A stretch of DNA of 64,000 nucleotides from positions 952,716-1,016,715 of the forward strand of contig WBMV01001237.1 in assembly GCA_013396655.1 (NCBI GenBank), given 5' to 3'. Below, piece by piece: positions 23,544-37,093 of the stretch. How positions within the stretch are numbered: position 1 is the first letter of the stretch; each line of letters starts with the position of its first letter. This DNA is from Campylorhamphus procurvoides (lineage: Eukaryota > Chordata > Aves > Passeriformes > Dendrocolaptidae). The notes beneath the pieces are model-generated. The model saw only the letters and a program-made list of their open reading frames with translations. It did not search any database and had not been told where the DNA came from. A program made the translations under genes and the position numbers.

Positions 23544-26500
23544 AAAGTGTAGTAATAAGGACTCTACTCTCCTAAGCACACTGAGATCTGGGCACTTAAA
23601 ACAGTGTTTACCATTCAATGACAGGCCACTAAATATGTAGAACTGTAATTTTCCACTGGATTTTTTTTTAATGAGAGGCCATCCCTGATAGAAGCCATTG
23701 TCTCTCATACCTCTGTTGGGATGGACAGCTAGGATACCTTTGCAAACTTTTTAACTTAGTGAGAGGTCTGGTTTTTATTTCGCCGATTCACCCTTTGTGG
23801 GAGTGATCTAATAATTCTGTGCGTCAATTCAGGGTGTGTTTGGTGTTGTCCCTGTCCCAGCTTTCCTGGAGTGCTGCTGAAGCACCACAGTTGTGTGTTC
23901 TGGGAGTGGGCAGCTGCTCTAAACCCTGTTCAAGAGCAGCTCTTTATTGTGTGCTGTGACTGACAATTTACTCAGGTAGGCTTTATGTCAGTGTTGTAGA
24001 GCAGCCTCATGACTTCACATGGCAAACCTGCAGCCACTCAGTACAACTACACCCAGGCTTGTGTTTTAGTATCCCTGGAGCACTTGGAGTGCTGCATCTT
24101 TTTGGTTAAGGTGGAATGAGTCTGTTTCCTCCTGTTTAATTATTGCTGTTCCTGTTCAGTGGAAGCCCTGAAGTGGATTTGTGTTGCAGTGATAGAATGG
24201 GGGCAGCAGTAGAAAACTACACAGACTTGTTTTTTCCTCTGTGGACTCATAATAAACGACCTCACGCTTGATAGGGAAGCTGGTTCTGTCTAGAATTTAA
24301 AATCATCTGACAAGAACCTGTAGAGCTTAATTTTCTTTAAACTATTAAATGGAAATCTGAACACGGGGAGTGTCTGTGGAAGAGGCATTAAATGAAACAC
24401 TTAGCAGCAGAGTACCTACAAATTTGGGAGCTAATAGATTGTTATCTGCCACAATTTAAAATCCTGAGACCAAATAAAATTCTAAATGTGGATTCTTATT
24501 CCTGTGTGCAGCTTGAGCAGTCTTTGCTAAATTGTTCTGTGCATAACTTAATGTTCATCCTTTTAACTTAGAAGGCATATTGCCAAAGAATTACTCATAG
24601 AGCTAAAGAAAAAAATGAAAATCAGTGAGTGTAGCCAATAAATAAGATACATACTCTTGCCTCCCTTTCTGGGTTTTTCAACAAATGATGAAAGGTATAC
24701 TCTTCAAAAATGCATTTACCAAAAAGAATCTTTTCCAGTCACTTCTCAGGCATGCAGCTCTGGCTGGTAATGACTGCTGCAGTGATTTTGGGCTATTGCC
24801 TTTGCTCTGCTTTAACTGCGTTTTTACCTGAGTGTTCTTGCTGTAAATTCCATTGGTGCCTTTGCTCCTCCTTGGTGGCACCGAGCATTTTTGGTGGAAA
24901 TAATGCATTGGAAGGCAAGTTTAGTAAAGTGAGAAGCAGCACAAGTGGGGCTTATTATAATTAATGTAATTTGAGAGTATACATGACAAGCAAGATATCA
25001 CAATTAAACCATTTCTTGAAAACTGTTGAAGCTGTTTGCTCAGGAAATGGTGTTTTTCTTAATGATGAAGGGCTCATGACTGGATAGCCACTTGTGCTGG
25101 GACTGAGTTAATTTGAGTTCTCGTTTTTATTATTATATTGAGATATTCACAGCATTGTACTTTTTCCTACTTTGTCTTACACTTTTTATTCCTCTAAAAA
25201 GACATTTCGATTTCCATTACTGATTATGGGCTTGGGGCTAAATTTTGGCCTACTATTCCTAGAACCATGTTAAATATATCCAAAAGTGAATTTCAATGAG
25301 TAATCCCCAAAATGTCAGCCCTTCCTTTTAGGGACTAAGCACACATCTGATGAAAGTTTTTCAGTGCTTGTAAGTTCTGTAGGATTATCATTAGCCTTGG
25401 AAGGTGTTTCCCAGTGTCTCCAGAGAACATCCTCAGCTGCTGTAGTGTCCAAAATTTATAGGTACTTCCTTCTTGCAGAAACTTACGCATTTAAGCACCT
25501 ATGGTACACTTCCTTTTATTAACTTCTCTCTCAGGAAATAATCCAAATTGCAAATTAGTGTTTAGATTTGTCTTCTCAGCACTTTTGCAGAAGAAATGCT
25601 CAAGGGTACTTCATGTGTTGCTTGGTGCTTGTCTGACCGCAGTGGTTTTTGGGAAACAGGACTTGTTCTGCCACGTCCTGGAAGATTCAATGCATTTCAA
25701 GTACTTACAGCCTCCTTGAGGTGCCTCTTGTGTGATTATGAACGTAGGATTAAGAGGTTTGCAGGGGTTCCTTGCATAAGAGTTTTGAATGCCAAAAAGG
25801 GAAAAGGTGCTGCTTATGTGGGGCACATCAGGAACAGATTCTCTGAGCTGGGGATTAATTGAACAAGAAGGAGAGAAGGCCAAATCAGTGGGAAGCTGCT
25901 GAGGATGCTGTTAAGGGGGAAAAGTGTAAGAGGTCAACATGTTTCAGTAGGTTTGTTTAGTGGTTTTATTCATATACAGGAGAGTGGATTCCCAAGTGCT
26001 GTAGTCTGGGTATTTTTCATGTATTTTAGGGGATACGAAGCTGCACCAGTGTGAGAAGAGTAAACATGTTTGGAGTCAGTCTGATTATCTCCAAAAACTC
26101 AACAAGCATAGATCAGAAAACCACTGATGCTACAAGTACTACAAAAATAGTGTGTGAATAATGAGTATCATTGTCTTCATTGAGTTTAATTTAGGTGTAG
26201 GGGATATCTTAAGCATGCTAATAAAAATACTTATCTCCTGGAGAGAAAGCCAGCAAAATAAATGAAATTATCTGTTTCTCTCTGCCAAAGACATTGAAAG
26301 AATTTAAGCTTAGTGCAAAAAGAAAGTAATTCAGAAACACAAAGCTCTCAACTTTCGTAAAGCCTACACATTTCTTGAGTTTTGTTGTAATTCTTTCAAA
26401 ACCACAAAATAGAAGTAGACAGAGGCAAGATGCTAAACTACCTTGAAAAATACTAAGCAATGCTCCATATAGAGAAAAATGAAATAAAACTGCAGTACAG

Positions 26501-27005
26501 AAATTCTGTATTAGCTGAGATTGGATGTTGCTTTCAAAAGCTGCATAAAATGGAAGCCATTAGCTTGTATTTGCATTTAAGCAGTAGAGTTGTAAACCCA
26601 GAAAGATGTAGAACAGTAAATTATAATCAGGCAGGTAATGTTACACGTTATAGGGAGATGGTTCAGTTGGAATGCAATGTTTGAGGACATTAAAAAAAAA
26701 GTAATAAGGACTAGAGTAATAAAGCACTGGACTGTTGAGATATAAAGGCATTTGTGTCAGGGTACAGAGATTGTTTGCCACTGGAATCAGACTTGTTCTT
26801 CCCCCCAGAAATTTACCATCAGGAGCATTAAAACATGCTAGTTCCACTAACACATTGCCTCTTCATGGAAACTCATAGTTCCTGTCATTTGTTTGTAACT
26901 ATTTTTCAGTGCTTGCTGTTATTTACTTGAGAAATCAAAATTATACGTAAACGGTTATTAATACACACTCAGTTGACAACTCTTTTTTTTTTCCTTACCC
27001 TGTAG

Positions 27006-27177
27006 AAATTTTCTTCTGAGAAAATGAAACTTAAAGCATTTGCTTCTTCTAACATAATGGGGCTTTTAAGTTATCATCTAAATGACATGAGCTGCTGGAG
27101 GACTGCTCCCAGGGAACAGCAGAGTGTCACTCCCAGTGACAACAGTGCTTCCAGCAGTTGGAAGGAACGAGGCAGAG
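27006..27177 (+). other. Exon-like segment of unknown status
   Basis: A strong acceptor (ten T, then CCTTACCCTGTAG ending at 27005) is followed by a frame open for 62 codons up to TAG at 27192-27194, with a GTGGGT donor at 27178 giving a 172-base segment. The predicted peptide is rich in serine and arginine near its end and has no domain I recognise. Poly-pyrimidine plus AG is common in AT-rich DNA, so this may be chance. Confidence 0.15.
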
Positions 27178-27416
27178 GTGGGTGGCAGCTGTAGGATGAA
27201 ATACTTTTGAAGTAGGGTATGTTTTTCTTCTAATTCTAATCCTAACCCTGTGCAGTGGGATTTGGGGCAGGGACAGTTGGTGTTTAGATACCCATTGTCT
27301 CATTGTCTCAGAATGCCATAGGTGTAGGCCTTTGTCATGATCAAGTAAAAAAACATGTAAATATCTGTGTACAAGAAATTATGTATACAATTATGTGCAC
27401 AATCCGACAGATTTAT

Positions 27417-27803
27417 AGAGCCTCTGAAGGACTTGGGGCTGTTCAGCCCTGAGCAGAAAAGGCTCTGGGGAGACCTTAGAGCCTCTTAGACCCAGTGCCT
27501 AAAGGGGCTCCAAGAGAGCTGGAGAGAGATTTGGACAAGGGCATGAAGTGACAGGACAAGGGGAAATGGCCTTAAGCTGAAGGAGGGTGGGTTTAGACTA
27601 GAAATGAGTAAGAAATTCTTCACTATAAGGGTAGTTGACACTGGAACAGATCACCCAGAGAGACTGCAGACTCTACATCCCTGGAAGTGTCCAAGGACAG
27701 GCTGGATAGGACTTTGGGCCATGTGATGTAGTGGAAATTGTCCATGTCCACATCAGGAGGGTGGAACTGGAGGATTTTTAGCCATTTTAGGATTCTGTAT
27801 TCA
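27417..27803 (+). mobile_element. CR1 LINE, 3' end fragment, plus strand
   Basis: Begins CTGAAGGACTTGGGGCTGTT and CAGCCCTGAGCAG, then GGCTCTGGGGAGACC, GACAGGACAAGGGGAAATGG, GGGTGGGTTTAGACTAGAAA, AAATTCTTCACTATAAGGG, TCCCTGGAAGTGTCCAAGG and an imperfect GGATTCTGTATTC end. Blocks are in sense order, so the copy is on plus and 5'-truncated. Divergence is moderate. Confidence 0.93.
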
Positions 27804-30800
27804 GACCTGCAAGTACTTTGATCCTTTGCACTTGTCTTTGCTTTCCTGTAGACAGATCAGCAAGGACAGACTGAGAGGACAAGAGCCAACCACAAGGAAG
27901 GAGAAAAGCAGCTTGTCAGGTGCGAGCAGTGGGGCAATGGGAACAGGCTCAAGCTGTGTGAGTGGTAACTGTGTTTGTGGGGCACTGCACTCACAACTCC
28001 AGTTACAGTCTGTTTTCCCACTAAGTTCTGATGCCAGAAGGACTTCATTAAACTGTTCTTTAAAGCATCTTCCCCAGGACTGACAGTGAAATGTTTGTGT
28101 GACCAGAGTCAACTGGAAAGTCTTTTTGCCAATGAGTAAAGTAGTATTACTTAAGATAATTAACAAGTTTGAGGTAAAAGAGGTATATTATTCATTCTGG
28201 GAAAAAAACAGTGTTATAGTCCCATTCATTTTATTTTCACATTTTACAAGTGCATTCTGAATATGCAATCCGTGATTCAAATACCACACTTGTTTTTAAG
28301 CCGTAAAATCCTACGCATAGCCAATAAGTACAAGAATATGAATCTTAAAATTATATTCTGATATTCGTGTTACACACTTGAGAACTGATAGACCTGTTAA
28401 ACTGAAATATCAGCCTTTCAACAGCAAGCACTAGTAATAAACTGAACTATTTCAGTAACTGTAAACATAATAAAAACCCTCATGATGAATCTCGGAAAAG
28501 TTCATTTGATGAAACTCATAACCAACACACTGAATCTGAAGGAATGAATAATCCTGCATTACTGATAAGAGATAGCTAGCTTTTTTTCTTTCCAAGTGAC
28601 AAGAAGACATGTTTTGCTAAGAGAGGAACAGTACAAAACAAAGGTCCAGGGAGATATCAGGATCGCTGTAACTGAAGTCCACCTGAACTGATAAAATTGC
28701 TTTCAAATTGAAGGTATATTGAAGAACCTTTTCAAGACTGTGCATTTTTTTCTTGTGGCAATATTAGGGATGCTTAATTATTGTTTATTTTGGTGAAAGG
28801 GTCAGTTGATAGCTGTGAGTTATCGGGATTTGTACTTCAGTCCCTCAAGAAAATCATTTGGCTCTTACAACTATCTCCTCAGTCTCAGAGGAGAAGAATT
28901 AGCTTTAATTTTGTTGAAAACTTCAATGTTGAATTGTTTTAGTCACAATAGAGAAGAGATTTACTCTCCTTATTTAACCTAATTAAAGTCATGAAAGTTA
29001 TGTAATAATTCCCTGAAAACGCTGGGAGAAGTCAGTGGCTGCTTGTTTCACAAATACCAAAGGTGTGTTTGTAACTCCAGCAACTGAGTTTCCATGATGT
29101 GAGACAATCAGATGTGAAAAGGTGCTGTTGTAAGGAAGTCTTTATTAGCACCAAAGTGCAAACCAGTTCCTCTTCTTTGATGACCCTTCATCCCAGTGCC
29201 ATTTTTATGCAGTAAGCATCAAACAATGCAGTAATAACTTTTCTTAGCCACACAAGATTAGTGAATGCAGCAGATTAATCACAAGCATTTTCATTACTTT
29301 TAACTGTATTAGCATCCATTGTCGATACACTGCTGAAGTCCATCCAGATGGCTGAATCCTGTGCTTAGTGCCTGCTTGCTTTTTTTCTTTGCAAAAATTG
29401 TGCCAAGATTCTCAGCAAGTAAATTCAGTTCTGGAGATGTTCCAGGAGACAATCAAACTTTGACTGTGACCATTAGCAGCTATTGTGGTGAAGTAGGAGC
29501 AGCACTGCAGATATCATCTCTGCATTTGGGGTGAGAAGGCAATGCTTACTTGAAACTAATTCTGGTTTGGGCCTGTGGGTTCAAAAACCTTATAGCAATT
29601 AGAATATGTCAGGTGTGTTACTTGAACACACCCTCTGGTTTAATTTAATCCAAAAGGAATCCAGATTAATGTACTTTAAGAATTTCAAAACATTAACCAG
29701 CGTGTGTCTAGTGGTGGGAATGGTCAGGAGGTACAGTTCTCACTCCTGGGAGATAACTGGGAATGTGAAGGTACCAATACAGCAAATCCACTGGTAGCTT
29801 TGGTGCCTTAGACACCTTCTCCCACGGCACGGATGGTAAATGCAGTTGTTCAGGTTGTACTGGTTGGAATCTGACCACAGCATGGGTAACCTAACCCTCT
29901 GCATGTCGGCCCTTTGGGTTTCTTACAGGCAACACCTGCTGCTGCAACAGTCAAGTAAAAGCACCACTTGATGAAGGTATATCTGTTTGTTAAAAGTGTT
30001 ATGGGCAAGGTGTTCTCCTGGAGTGATCTTGCTTACCCCCAGGCTGTTTAATAAACCCTACAGTGCAGTCATGTACATGTGATCCATTTCAGAATCCACC
30101 GCCTGTTATTTTGTTAGTGTTTAGCTTGGTGTGTGGTTACTTTTTCTCTTGGAAGAATGTTTCTTCATGGATCCTGTGGAGATATCTCTAAGTGAGTCAG
30201 TCATAGATCCAGCTTAATAGTACTTTAATGGCAGTGATTTAAATCTTCTGCCGAGAACATGTTCTTCTTTGGTTTATGTCCTTATTGCATATCTAGATAA
30301 TTTCCTTGAATTTAAAGGAACAAATTATATGAATAAGAACATTCTTCTCTTTTTATGCTTCTGCTTACTTTCCTGGTGATGCTCAGTGTGACCAGTCTCA
30401 GGTCCTTGGTCCTGAAAATTGACAACTAAGATGCCACCCTGTGTTCTCTACTGAAGTAACACCAGTCCCCTGCTGTCAGCTCCATCAACCAGTTTTGTCC
30501 CTGCTGTCTTCAGTTTGGCAAGGTAAGAATTACCAGCAATGGAATGTTCTTGTTTGTGTTCTTTTTAGTCCTCTGTAGCAACTACTAAATGTGCCTCTCT
30601 CTCCCTGGGAAGCATGTTGTTCTTCTGTGTTAATGAGATTTCACATGTTAAAGCATGCTGATAAGAGCACAGTGGAGCTAAGATTACATATTTAAAGTTC
30701 TTTCTGTTGCTAGTAAGTGATGAGCCTGCCATCTGACATGCTGATTTTCTTTCTGAATCTATCCAATGTATCCTGTTAAACTTTCCTTCATTTAAACCAT

Positions 30801-32149
30801 AAAATCAATTTCTCACTTGTTAAAGCCAAAATCTGGAGCCCATTAATACTTTGAGCTTAAAACCACATTTTTATAATTGAACATAAAAGGCAAATATGTT
30901 CATTTTTCTGTAGTTCCCCCCTGCTGAAGTATCATATCTGCAACATAATTTAGAAGATAGTTCTGAGTGCTTTGTTGATTTTCCTTAAATGACAGATGAT
31001 TTTGGGCAAGTTGCCAATTTTTCTTCCCAATTCCCCAATCTGAGGATTGTCATCCCAAGTCTTAGTGCCTTTGCAATGAATTTTTAACTTGGGAGGTACT
31101 ATTTTGAGCACAGATTTGCTGTAACGGTGGGAATTATTATCTGTGACTAATAACAATCTCTGTGGAGCTTGTTATACAACGAAGACTGATCATGTGCCTG
31201 AATATATTCCTGTGATTGCTTGCAGCTATGAGGAGCTTAAATTTCTCTAAGTTGCTGTCTTATCAAAAATGATTTTTTCCCCCTACTGAAATAAGGTAAA
31301 TTATTTAAACTAATGCTATTCTAACTCAAGTTCAATAATATTTAGGTGAACTTCCATGCAACATTCTAGAAAGATGTACGAATTAACATCAGCTAAGATG
31401 GTCCTTGAATTGTTCTAGCAGAATCTTACCTGTCACTTGAATGCATCTTTAGATAGCTAGCCTGTTTCTAAACTGTTTCTTCAGAAGTGCCACGTAGGTG
31501 TGCAAATAAGACACCAAGAGTGAAGATCTTACTTGAAATACATTTTTTTTCCTTAGTTATTTATTTTTAAACAACTCTTGCTTGGTGTAAGTGTTCTGAG
31601 AATTAGGTATGCAAATAAAACCCAGCAATCAAAACACCAAACCAGCCAGAGAAACAACCCCTAAAATGCCAGCCTGTGGATGGCATGGTCCATTCCATGT
31701 GTCATGTAAAAAATCCTGTATTAATTGTACAGGAAACAGAGCTTGAAATGGTCATCTCTGGAAAATAGCAAGAAAGCTTTCCTGTCTGTAGGTTATGCTA
31801 ACTGATTTATTAACAACTGCAAAACAGAGCCATAGCTTGATCAGGGTTTGCTAATTGCATCATGGAACCGAGTATTGGAATTTATAGCAGTGAGACTGAA
31901 CTGTCAGGTTCTCCCTCTGTCCCACTTAAGGTCACATTGCTCATGGCATGCATTAGTATTTCAAACACTAAAACTGGCTCTCATTGCAGAACTACCTTGA
32001 AGTGCCTCTTACAGTGATGTCATTGCACATCTGTCTTCAGAATCATTCTAAACTTTGGCTACTTTTGAAGGAGATGCTGGTTACTGCTGTGATGGGCCAC
32101 CAGTGTGAGGGAAGAGAACATACACAGTTCTTGTAGTCTGAGTTCCAGA
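27804..32149. other. Unique noncoding sequence
   Basis: No gene, RNA or mobile element is recognised. A 121-codon minus frame at 27801-28166 lies just after the CR1 copy and is overlapped by 85- and 63-codon frames, which suggests chance. A donor match (AAG/GTAAGA) near 30521 has only a very short open segment upstream. Confidence 0.6.
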
Positions 32150-32262
32150 GAGGTTAAGGTTGCCCAGAGAAGCTGTGGCTGCCCCATCCCTGGCAGTGTC
32201 TAAGGCCAGGTTCTAAAGGTCCCTGAGGTCCTTTCCAAGCCAAGCCATTCTATGATTCCATA
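32150..32262 (+). mobile_element. CR1 LINE 3' fragment with internal deletion, plus strand
   Basis: Carries GGTTGCCCAGAGAAGCTGTG, CCCCATCCCTGGCAGTGTC and AAGGCCAGGTT, then jumps to CTAAAGGTCC / CTTTCCAAGCCAAGCC and a clean ATTCTATGATTCCAT end. The middle of the usual 3' region (the GCTCTGAGCAACCTGGTC and CCATGGCAGG blocks) is missing, a deletion of roughly 80-90 bases relative to a full copy. Confidence 0.92.
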
Positions 32263-34555
32263 ATGGCAGGCAAATTTGCACAGAATGTGGAAGCTGCTCC
32301 CTTTGATTTGCTTCTATGAAGTCAATACTGAAGATGTAAATAAACAAGAGCTTGTCACTCAAGATAAAAACAACAGGTGAGATTGCAAACCAGGTGTCAT
32401 TAGTGAGAGCCACAACGAACTTTTGTACAAGGTAAATCCAAGTCAAAATGAGGATGCAGGAGGCTGCTCCTGCGGCCGTGTTGGTTTGCTGCAGTAATTG
32501 CACCTGTGATGGGTTTGATTTATTTAGCAGGGCTTGGAATAATGGAGAAAGGTTTGCTTTACCTGTTCATTAACACATACTTATGATCTTGTTGACAACA
32601 TGTCAGGGAAGGAAAACTGGCTGAGCACTGGCACTGCCACCCCATTGTGTACCCAGTGGTGGCACAGGAGTCAGGGCGCTGAGGGGAGGGGTGGTCAAGG
32701 ATGGGGACTGCAAGCAGAGCAGGGAAGGTAATTAGGGAATGAGAAGTAGTTTCAAAAACTCTGTGAAGGATTTGATTGCCCTTTATGTACATTTGAGTTG
32801 TGTCACTTCAGAATATAAACACAGCAGGATTATTGGGAATTAAAGTGGGTTCTGACTGTGGAGAATGAAGCAAGGTCAAAGAGCAGAGTGATTTGAATTG
32901 TGCAAATTAGACAGTGACTTTGAGAAATACACCATGACATAAAGCTATCAAAAAATGGTAATTGAAGCAAAGAGACCAGAGAAAAGGTTATATAAAACTG
33001 TATATTCTTAAGGGTATGGAGTTGTCAAACAGTAGAATAACTTAATTTTGATGAAGAACTAAGACGCCACAAAAGCTGGTGAACAGTCAAGTAAATAATG
33101 TCAGTTTAATCAAGGTTCTAAAGGTTTTAGGCTTTGTTGTAATGCTGGATTTTGCTCAGCTCTGTAGAACCTGATGGTGTGTCAGTAGCACTACCATTCT
33201 GTCCTGGAGGAGTTCACTGTTGCAGTGAAATTGCAGAATAGGAATTCAATGCTGCACAAAAGTATGGCCTAAATTTTGTAGCTTTCACCTACAAAATGAT
33301 TCAGAAAAAAACCCAAAAAACAAAGGCAAACCCTGGGGCAATAAACTGTAGGGGAATAAACAGCACATAGCTGGCCTCTACTTGGAGGTGAGAAGGTCCT
33401 CCTTTCACAGGGCTGTGGTTCTGTCATGCTGCTGTAATGTCTAATGTGGAGGAAGCTCTTCAAGCCTTGAAATTTTATTCTGAAGTAGGATGATGATGTG
33501 ATAGGAAAATTGCCTGAGACATTAAGAACAGTTACATCAAATTTCATGGTGCTAATCAAAGTACTTGGTGTGTGCTCATTATGTAAGACTCTTGGTATGA
33601 AATTTATCCAAGCAGAAATTCAGGTTTATCTGACTGGTGTGTCTTGTCAATGGAACCCCAAGTAGAAGAGCAGAGGAAGAAATCCTGTGGACTACCTCCA
33701 ATTACCTTTTGGCCATAAATACTAACAGGCTGAATTACAGAACTCTAAGAAAAACAGTAGGGGGGCAAAGAGGTTCAGCAAAACTGGTTATCAGCACTTT
33801 TGAACCGTATGTGTTGCTCTGATGGAACTGTGAAGAAAGAATGATGCTCTGTAATTCATTGCTGTGTCAGAACTGAAGACTCAAAACATTTGTTAAGTTG
33901 CTGCCATATGAGGTGAACTCTTTCCAGACTGGATGTAGTACATAACTGAGGAGGCATTTATTTACCAGGATGGCAAGCTATGCTTATTGCAATTAGTGTT
34001 TCTCTAGTAATAAAAAGGAAAGTAGAAATGTCAATAGTTTCGCCATCTATATTGATTCATAACCTCTAAGGCTGTGATTTCTGACTGAAAGACATTTATG
34101 TCCCATGTTACTACTTAACCTCTACATTTCTGTCTCATAGCCACAATAAAATAATTCAGTTGACTTCAAAGTGCTCAAAGTTGACTTCTACCTTTTTTTA
34201 TCTCTATTTTTATTTTTGATTTTTGTTTCATCAACTTTGGGCTCTGTCTCAGGATTTTTTTCTTCTGAGTAGCCTCTGTTTCCAAAGGCTGTTCTGACAC
34301 ATTCATGATCACATAGCAAAATATTGCTGAAGTCCATTTTTAAAAGCAGGCATATATAAGCTTTTAAGAAATGAAGATAGGGAATGACTTCTTAAAAGAT
34401 GTGTTTGTGTGTATGATGTTTTGAAAAAATAGCTGTTTCTCAAGTGTTCGTGGGGAGTCTAGTCTAATGCCTTCCATTGTGCGGGGAGGTGAGGACTGGA
34501 AAGGCAGAAAACACTGGAAATGCATTTCTTCATCCTGTCCCCAGCACAATCCACA

Positions 34556-34571
34556 CCCACCCCCCCTCCCC
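34556..34571 (-). other. G-quadruplex motif
   Basis: The minus strand has GGGG, A, seven G, T, GGG. The seven-G run can give two tracts, so four tracts with one-base loops are possible. Confidence 0.55.
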
Positions 34572-35103
34572 GGAAAAAAATATAACACCGTTTCCATGGA
34601 AAAATCAACATGATAGAGGACTGCTGGATAGCCAGTACCATTTTTTAAATCCAATGGTTTGCAGCTGTACTGAGAGGCAACAAATGTTTTGCTGCCTTTG
34701 CTGCCAAATAATAGATTATATTTGGAAGCATAAGACTAATGAAAAATACAGTTCAGAATCATAGTGATTGCAAAGCTTCAGACTTGAGAAAGGAAACTGT
34801 TAGCTTGTTTTGTAAAGCATACTGGGCTCTAACAAATTTAGGGGTTCTTTTTGGTATTTTTTTTTTCCAGATGCAGTGCTAAACCATATATAATGTTGTT
34901 TCCTGAGGATCCGGTTTTTCACCATGGCAGTGATCCTAAGCTTCCTGCTTTCTGCTGGCTATAATTTATCTCCTTCCCAGCAGCAGCCATCTGCTTGGAA
35001 GATCATTGACTCAGGCTTGGGTGGAGGAGGGCAGGGCAGTGGCTGGGAGACAGGCTTGTCCTGTGCAGGGATAGCTGGAATGGTGCTCCTGATTCTCTGG
35101 CTG

Positions 35104-35116
35104 TGTCCCCTGCTGG
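35104..35116 (-). promoter_or_regulatory. CTCF-like motif
   Basis: The minus strand reads CCAGCAGGGGACA, matching CCASYAGRKGGCR at 12 of 13 positions (A for G at position 11). The flanking 200 bases are GC-richer than average. Occupancy is unproven. Confidence 0.35.
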
Positions 35117-37093
35117 TGGACAGACACCTGCCTTGTAGACATGGAAAAGTGACGTTTCCCTGAGGTGCTACCATGCAACAAACCCCAGTGAGAGCTGAGA
35201 GTCTGAACCACATTAGGGTTTTGGTGTCACAAAGATTGTGCTGTTCAGTAAGGGTCTTCTCCCCACCACAGCCTGCAAGATTTCTGACTGACTTAGTTGG
35301 ACTTGTAGGTTTGGGAAGATTCCAAGACAGAGTTTACCGAAGTTGACTATCCCTAGGTAGACTTACTGGTGTTTGGCTTTCATGGAAGGGGAAAAGGGTT
35401 TGACATCTGTCAGAAATGACCTGTTGTGTGGGTTCACAAGCTGCTGCTCATCAGCTGAGGTTACCTGTGTCCCTGCAGGGTGACTGCAGCCAGTGCTTTC
35501 CCTTTAGCATCTGGAACTCACCTGGCGCTGGTTTAAGGTTTAGCAAAGGGTCAGCAACTCTTAACTGTGGTGGCTTTACCACAGGTGACCAAATCATTAG
35601 GTCACCTTAATGTTTTTATTCGGATATGTAGAATCTGCAGTTTCATTATTTAAAACTATTAGATGAAAGAATGAAATAAGTTATTCTGTTAACTTTTATG
35701 TCTGATTATAAGGAGCTTAAGTGTGTGCCATCAAATCCAGTTAAAGCAAACGGCAGGTTATCTACTTTTCAGTCATCTCTTCGTTGTCTTGACAGAAGCA
35801 TTGATTTGTATCTTTAAGAGATCTGTAACTGCAGACCTGGAGCTCAGCCTGGCAGAGGTGGATGGAAGCACTTCTTCAGTGCTTCTGTAAGAAACTAGTA
35901 AACTGGATCAATAATGCCACATGACATAAAGGAAAGAAGAAATATCTTTACAACATCAAGCAGAGGTTTAACAGTCTGATCCACGTCCAGGGTATTGAGC
36001 GACTCATCAAATAGGTGTGCAACAAGCAGTAATTGATTTTCCAGTCCCTGCCCATCTGACGTGACTCTGTGTGTAATAGCACTGAGTAGCATTCATGCAC
36101 ACTTTGGTCTATTGAATTGCTGGTAGGATTTTACTAAAACATGCTGTGGTTCATGATTTTTTTTTACAGTTTGTTGGTGATGAATGATGTAGGAATTTAA
36201 ACCCTCACCTTTAGAAATCACCGTCTGTTACAAAATAGATCACTGATGTCTCCTTTAGCAGCTCAACATAGTGCGTTTCAAATTGCTGTTACCTCTGAGA
36301 AAGAGAGAACCGAAGAAGTCTGTTACTACACCTGTACTATCCTTAAAAAGCAATATGTTTTATTTTCTGTTGGGAGTGTGTGGATCAGGCCTTCTTAGAA
36401 TGATGTGCAGAGCAGTGAAAAGTGGAGAGACGTTTCCTTCTGAGATCTGGAGTACCTGGGAGAGGGAGGTCAAAGGTGCAGCCTTCTGTTGGCTGCAAAC
36501 AAAGATGGGATTAGCACCTTGCCAGATCAGCATCTGTGGTTGAGCTGAAGTCTATTTGGCAGCATGCTTTTAGGTGGGTTAATAAAGAAAACAAATGCTT
36601 TCCTCCATTATAATGAAGCATATTTTATACCAGATGTTGTTAGATATCATGAGACATTTGTTTAAATAAATAAATTATATTTGTGGGAAAATGTACAACG
36701 TGAATGCTTTTAAATGCTAATGTGTACCTAGATTCTAAAGCTTATATTGCTCCTAATATGTATAGAATTACTGTAAATTGTATAAAATAGGAATGTTAAA
36801 AAAAGCAGAATGATAAACAGAATTCAAATTTTTTTTTTTAACTTGAACACCTATGAGTATGGACATTGTGCTGGGTTTTTCACTTTGGATACAGTAATTC
36901 CTGAAAGAAAGTTCAGATGCTGAAAGCTTCTGCTTGATTTGTTTGTCAACTACTAATATTATATTTTGGAATCCATTAAATTCCAGTTAGTATGGTTCAT
37001 ATGAATCTGAATTCATGTAATGATATTTTAATTTTTCAAATATATCCCTGGCCCTGCTACTGCAGGGCCTGCAGGCAAACACAGGCATAAACA

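Larger units (their letters stand above)
21570..27416. other. Unique noncoding sequence, one weak exon candidate
   Basis: No recognised gene. Contains a 21-bp-period duplication at 23507-23543 and an exon-like segment at 27006-27177 described separately. At 25092-25112 the words TGTGCTGG and GAGTTAATTT echo the end of avian ERVL LTRs, but the rest does not follow, so no element is called. Other frames up to 141 codons (minus 21498-21923) overlap the LTR edge or are random. Confidence 0.5.

Noticed and set aside
25092..25125. TGTGCTGG ... GAGTTAATTT resembling an ERVL LTR end
   Set aside because: Only two short words agree and the following sequence does not track the LTR.
27345..27410. Alternating TGTATACA-type words suggesting a foldback
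   Set aside because: No stem longer than about six bases; ordinary AT-rich sequence next to a CR1 copy.
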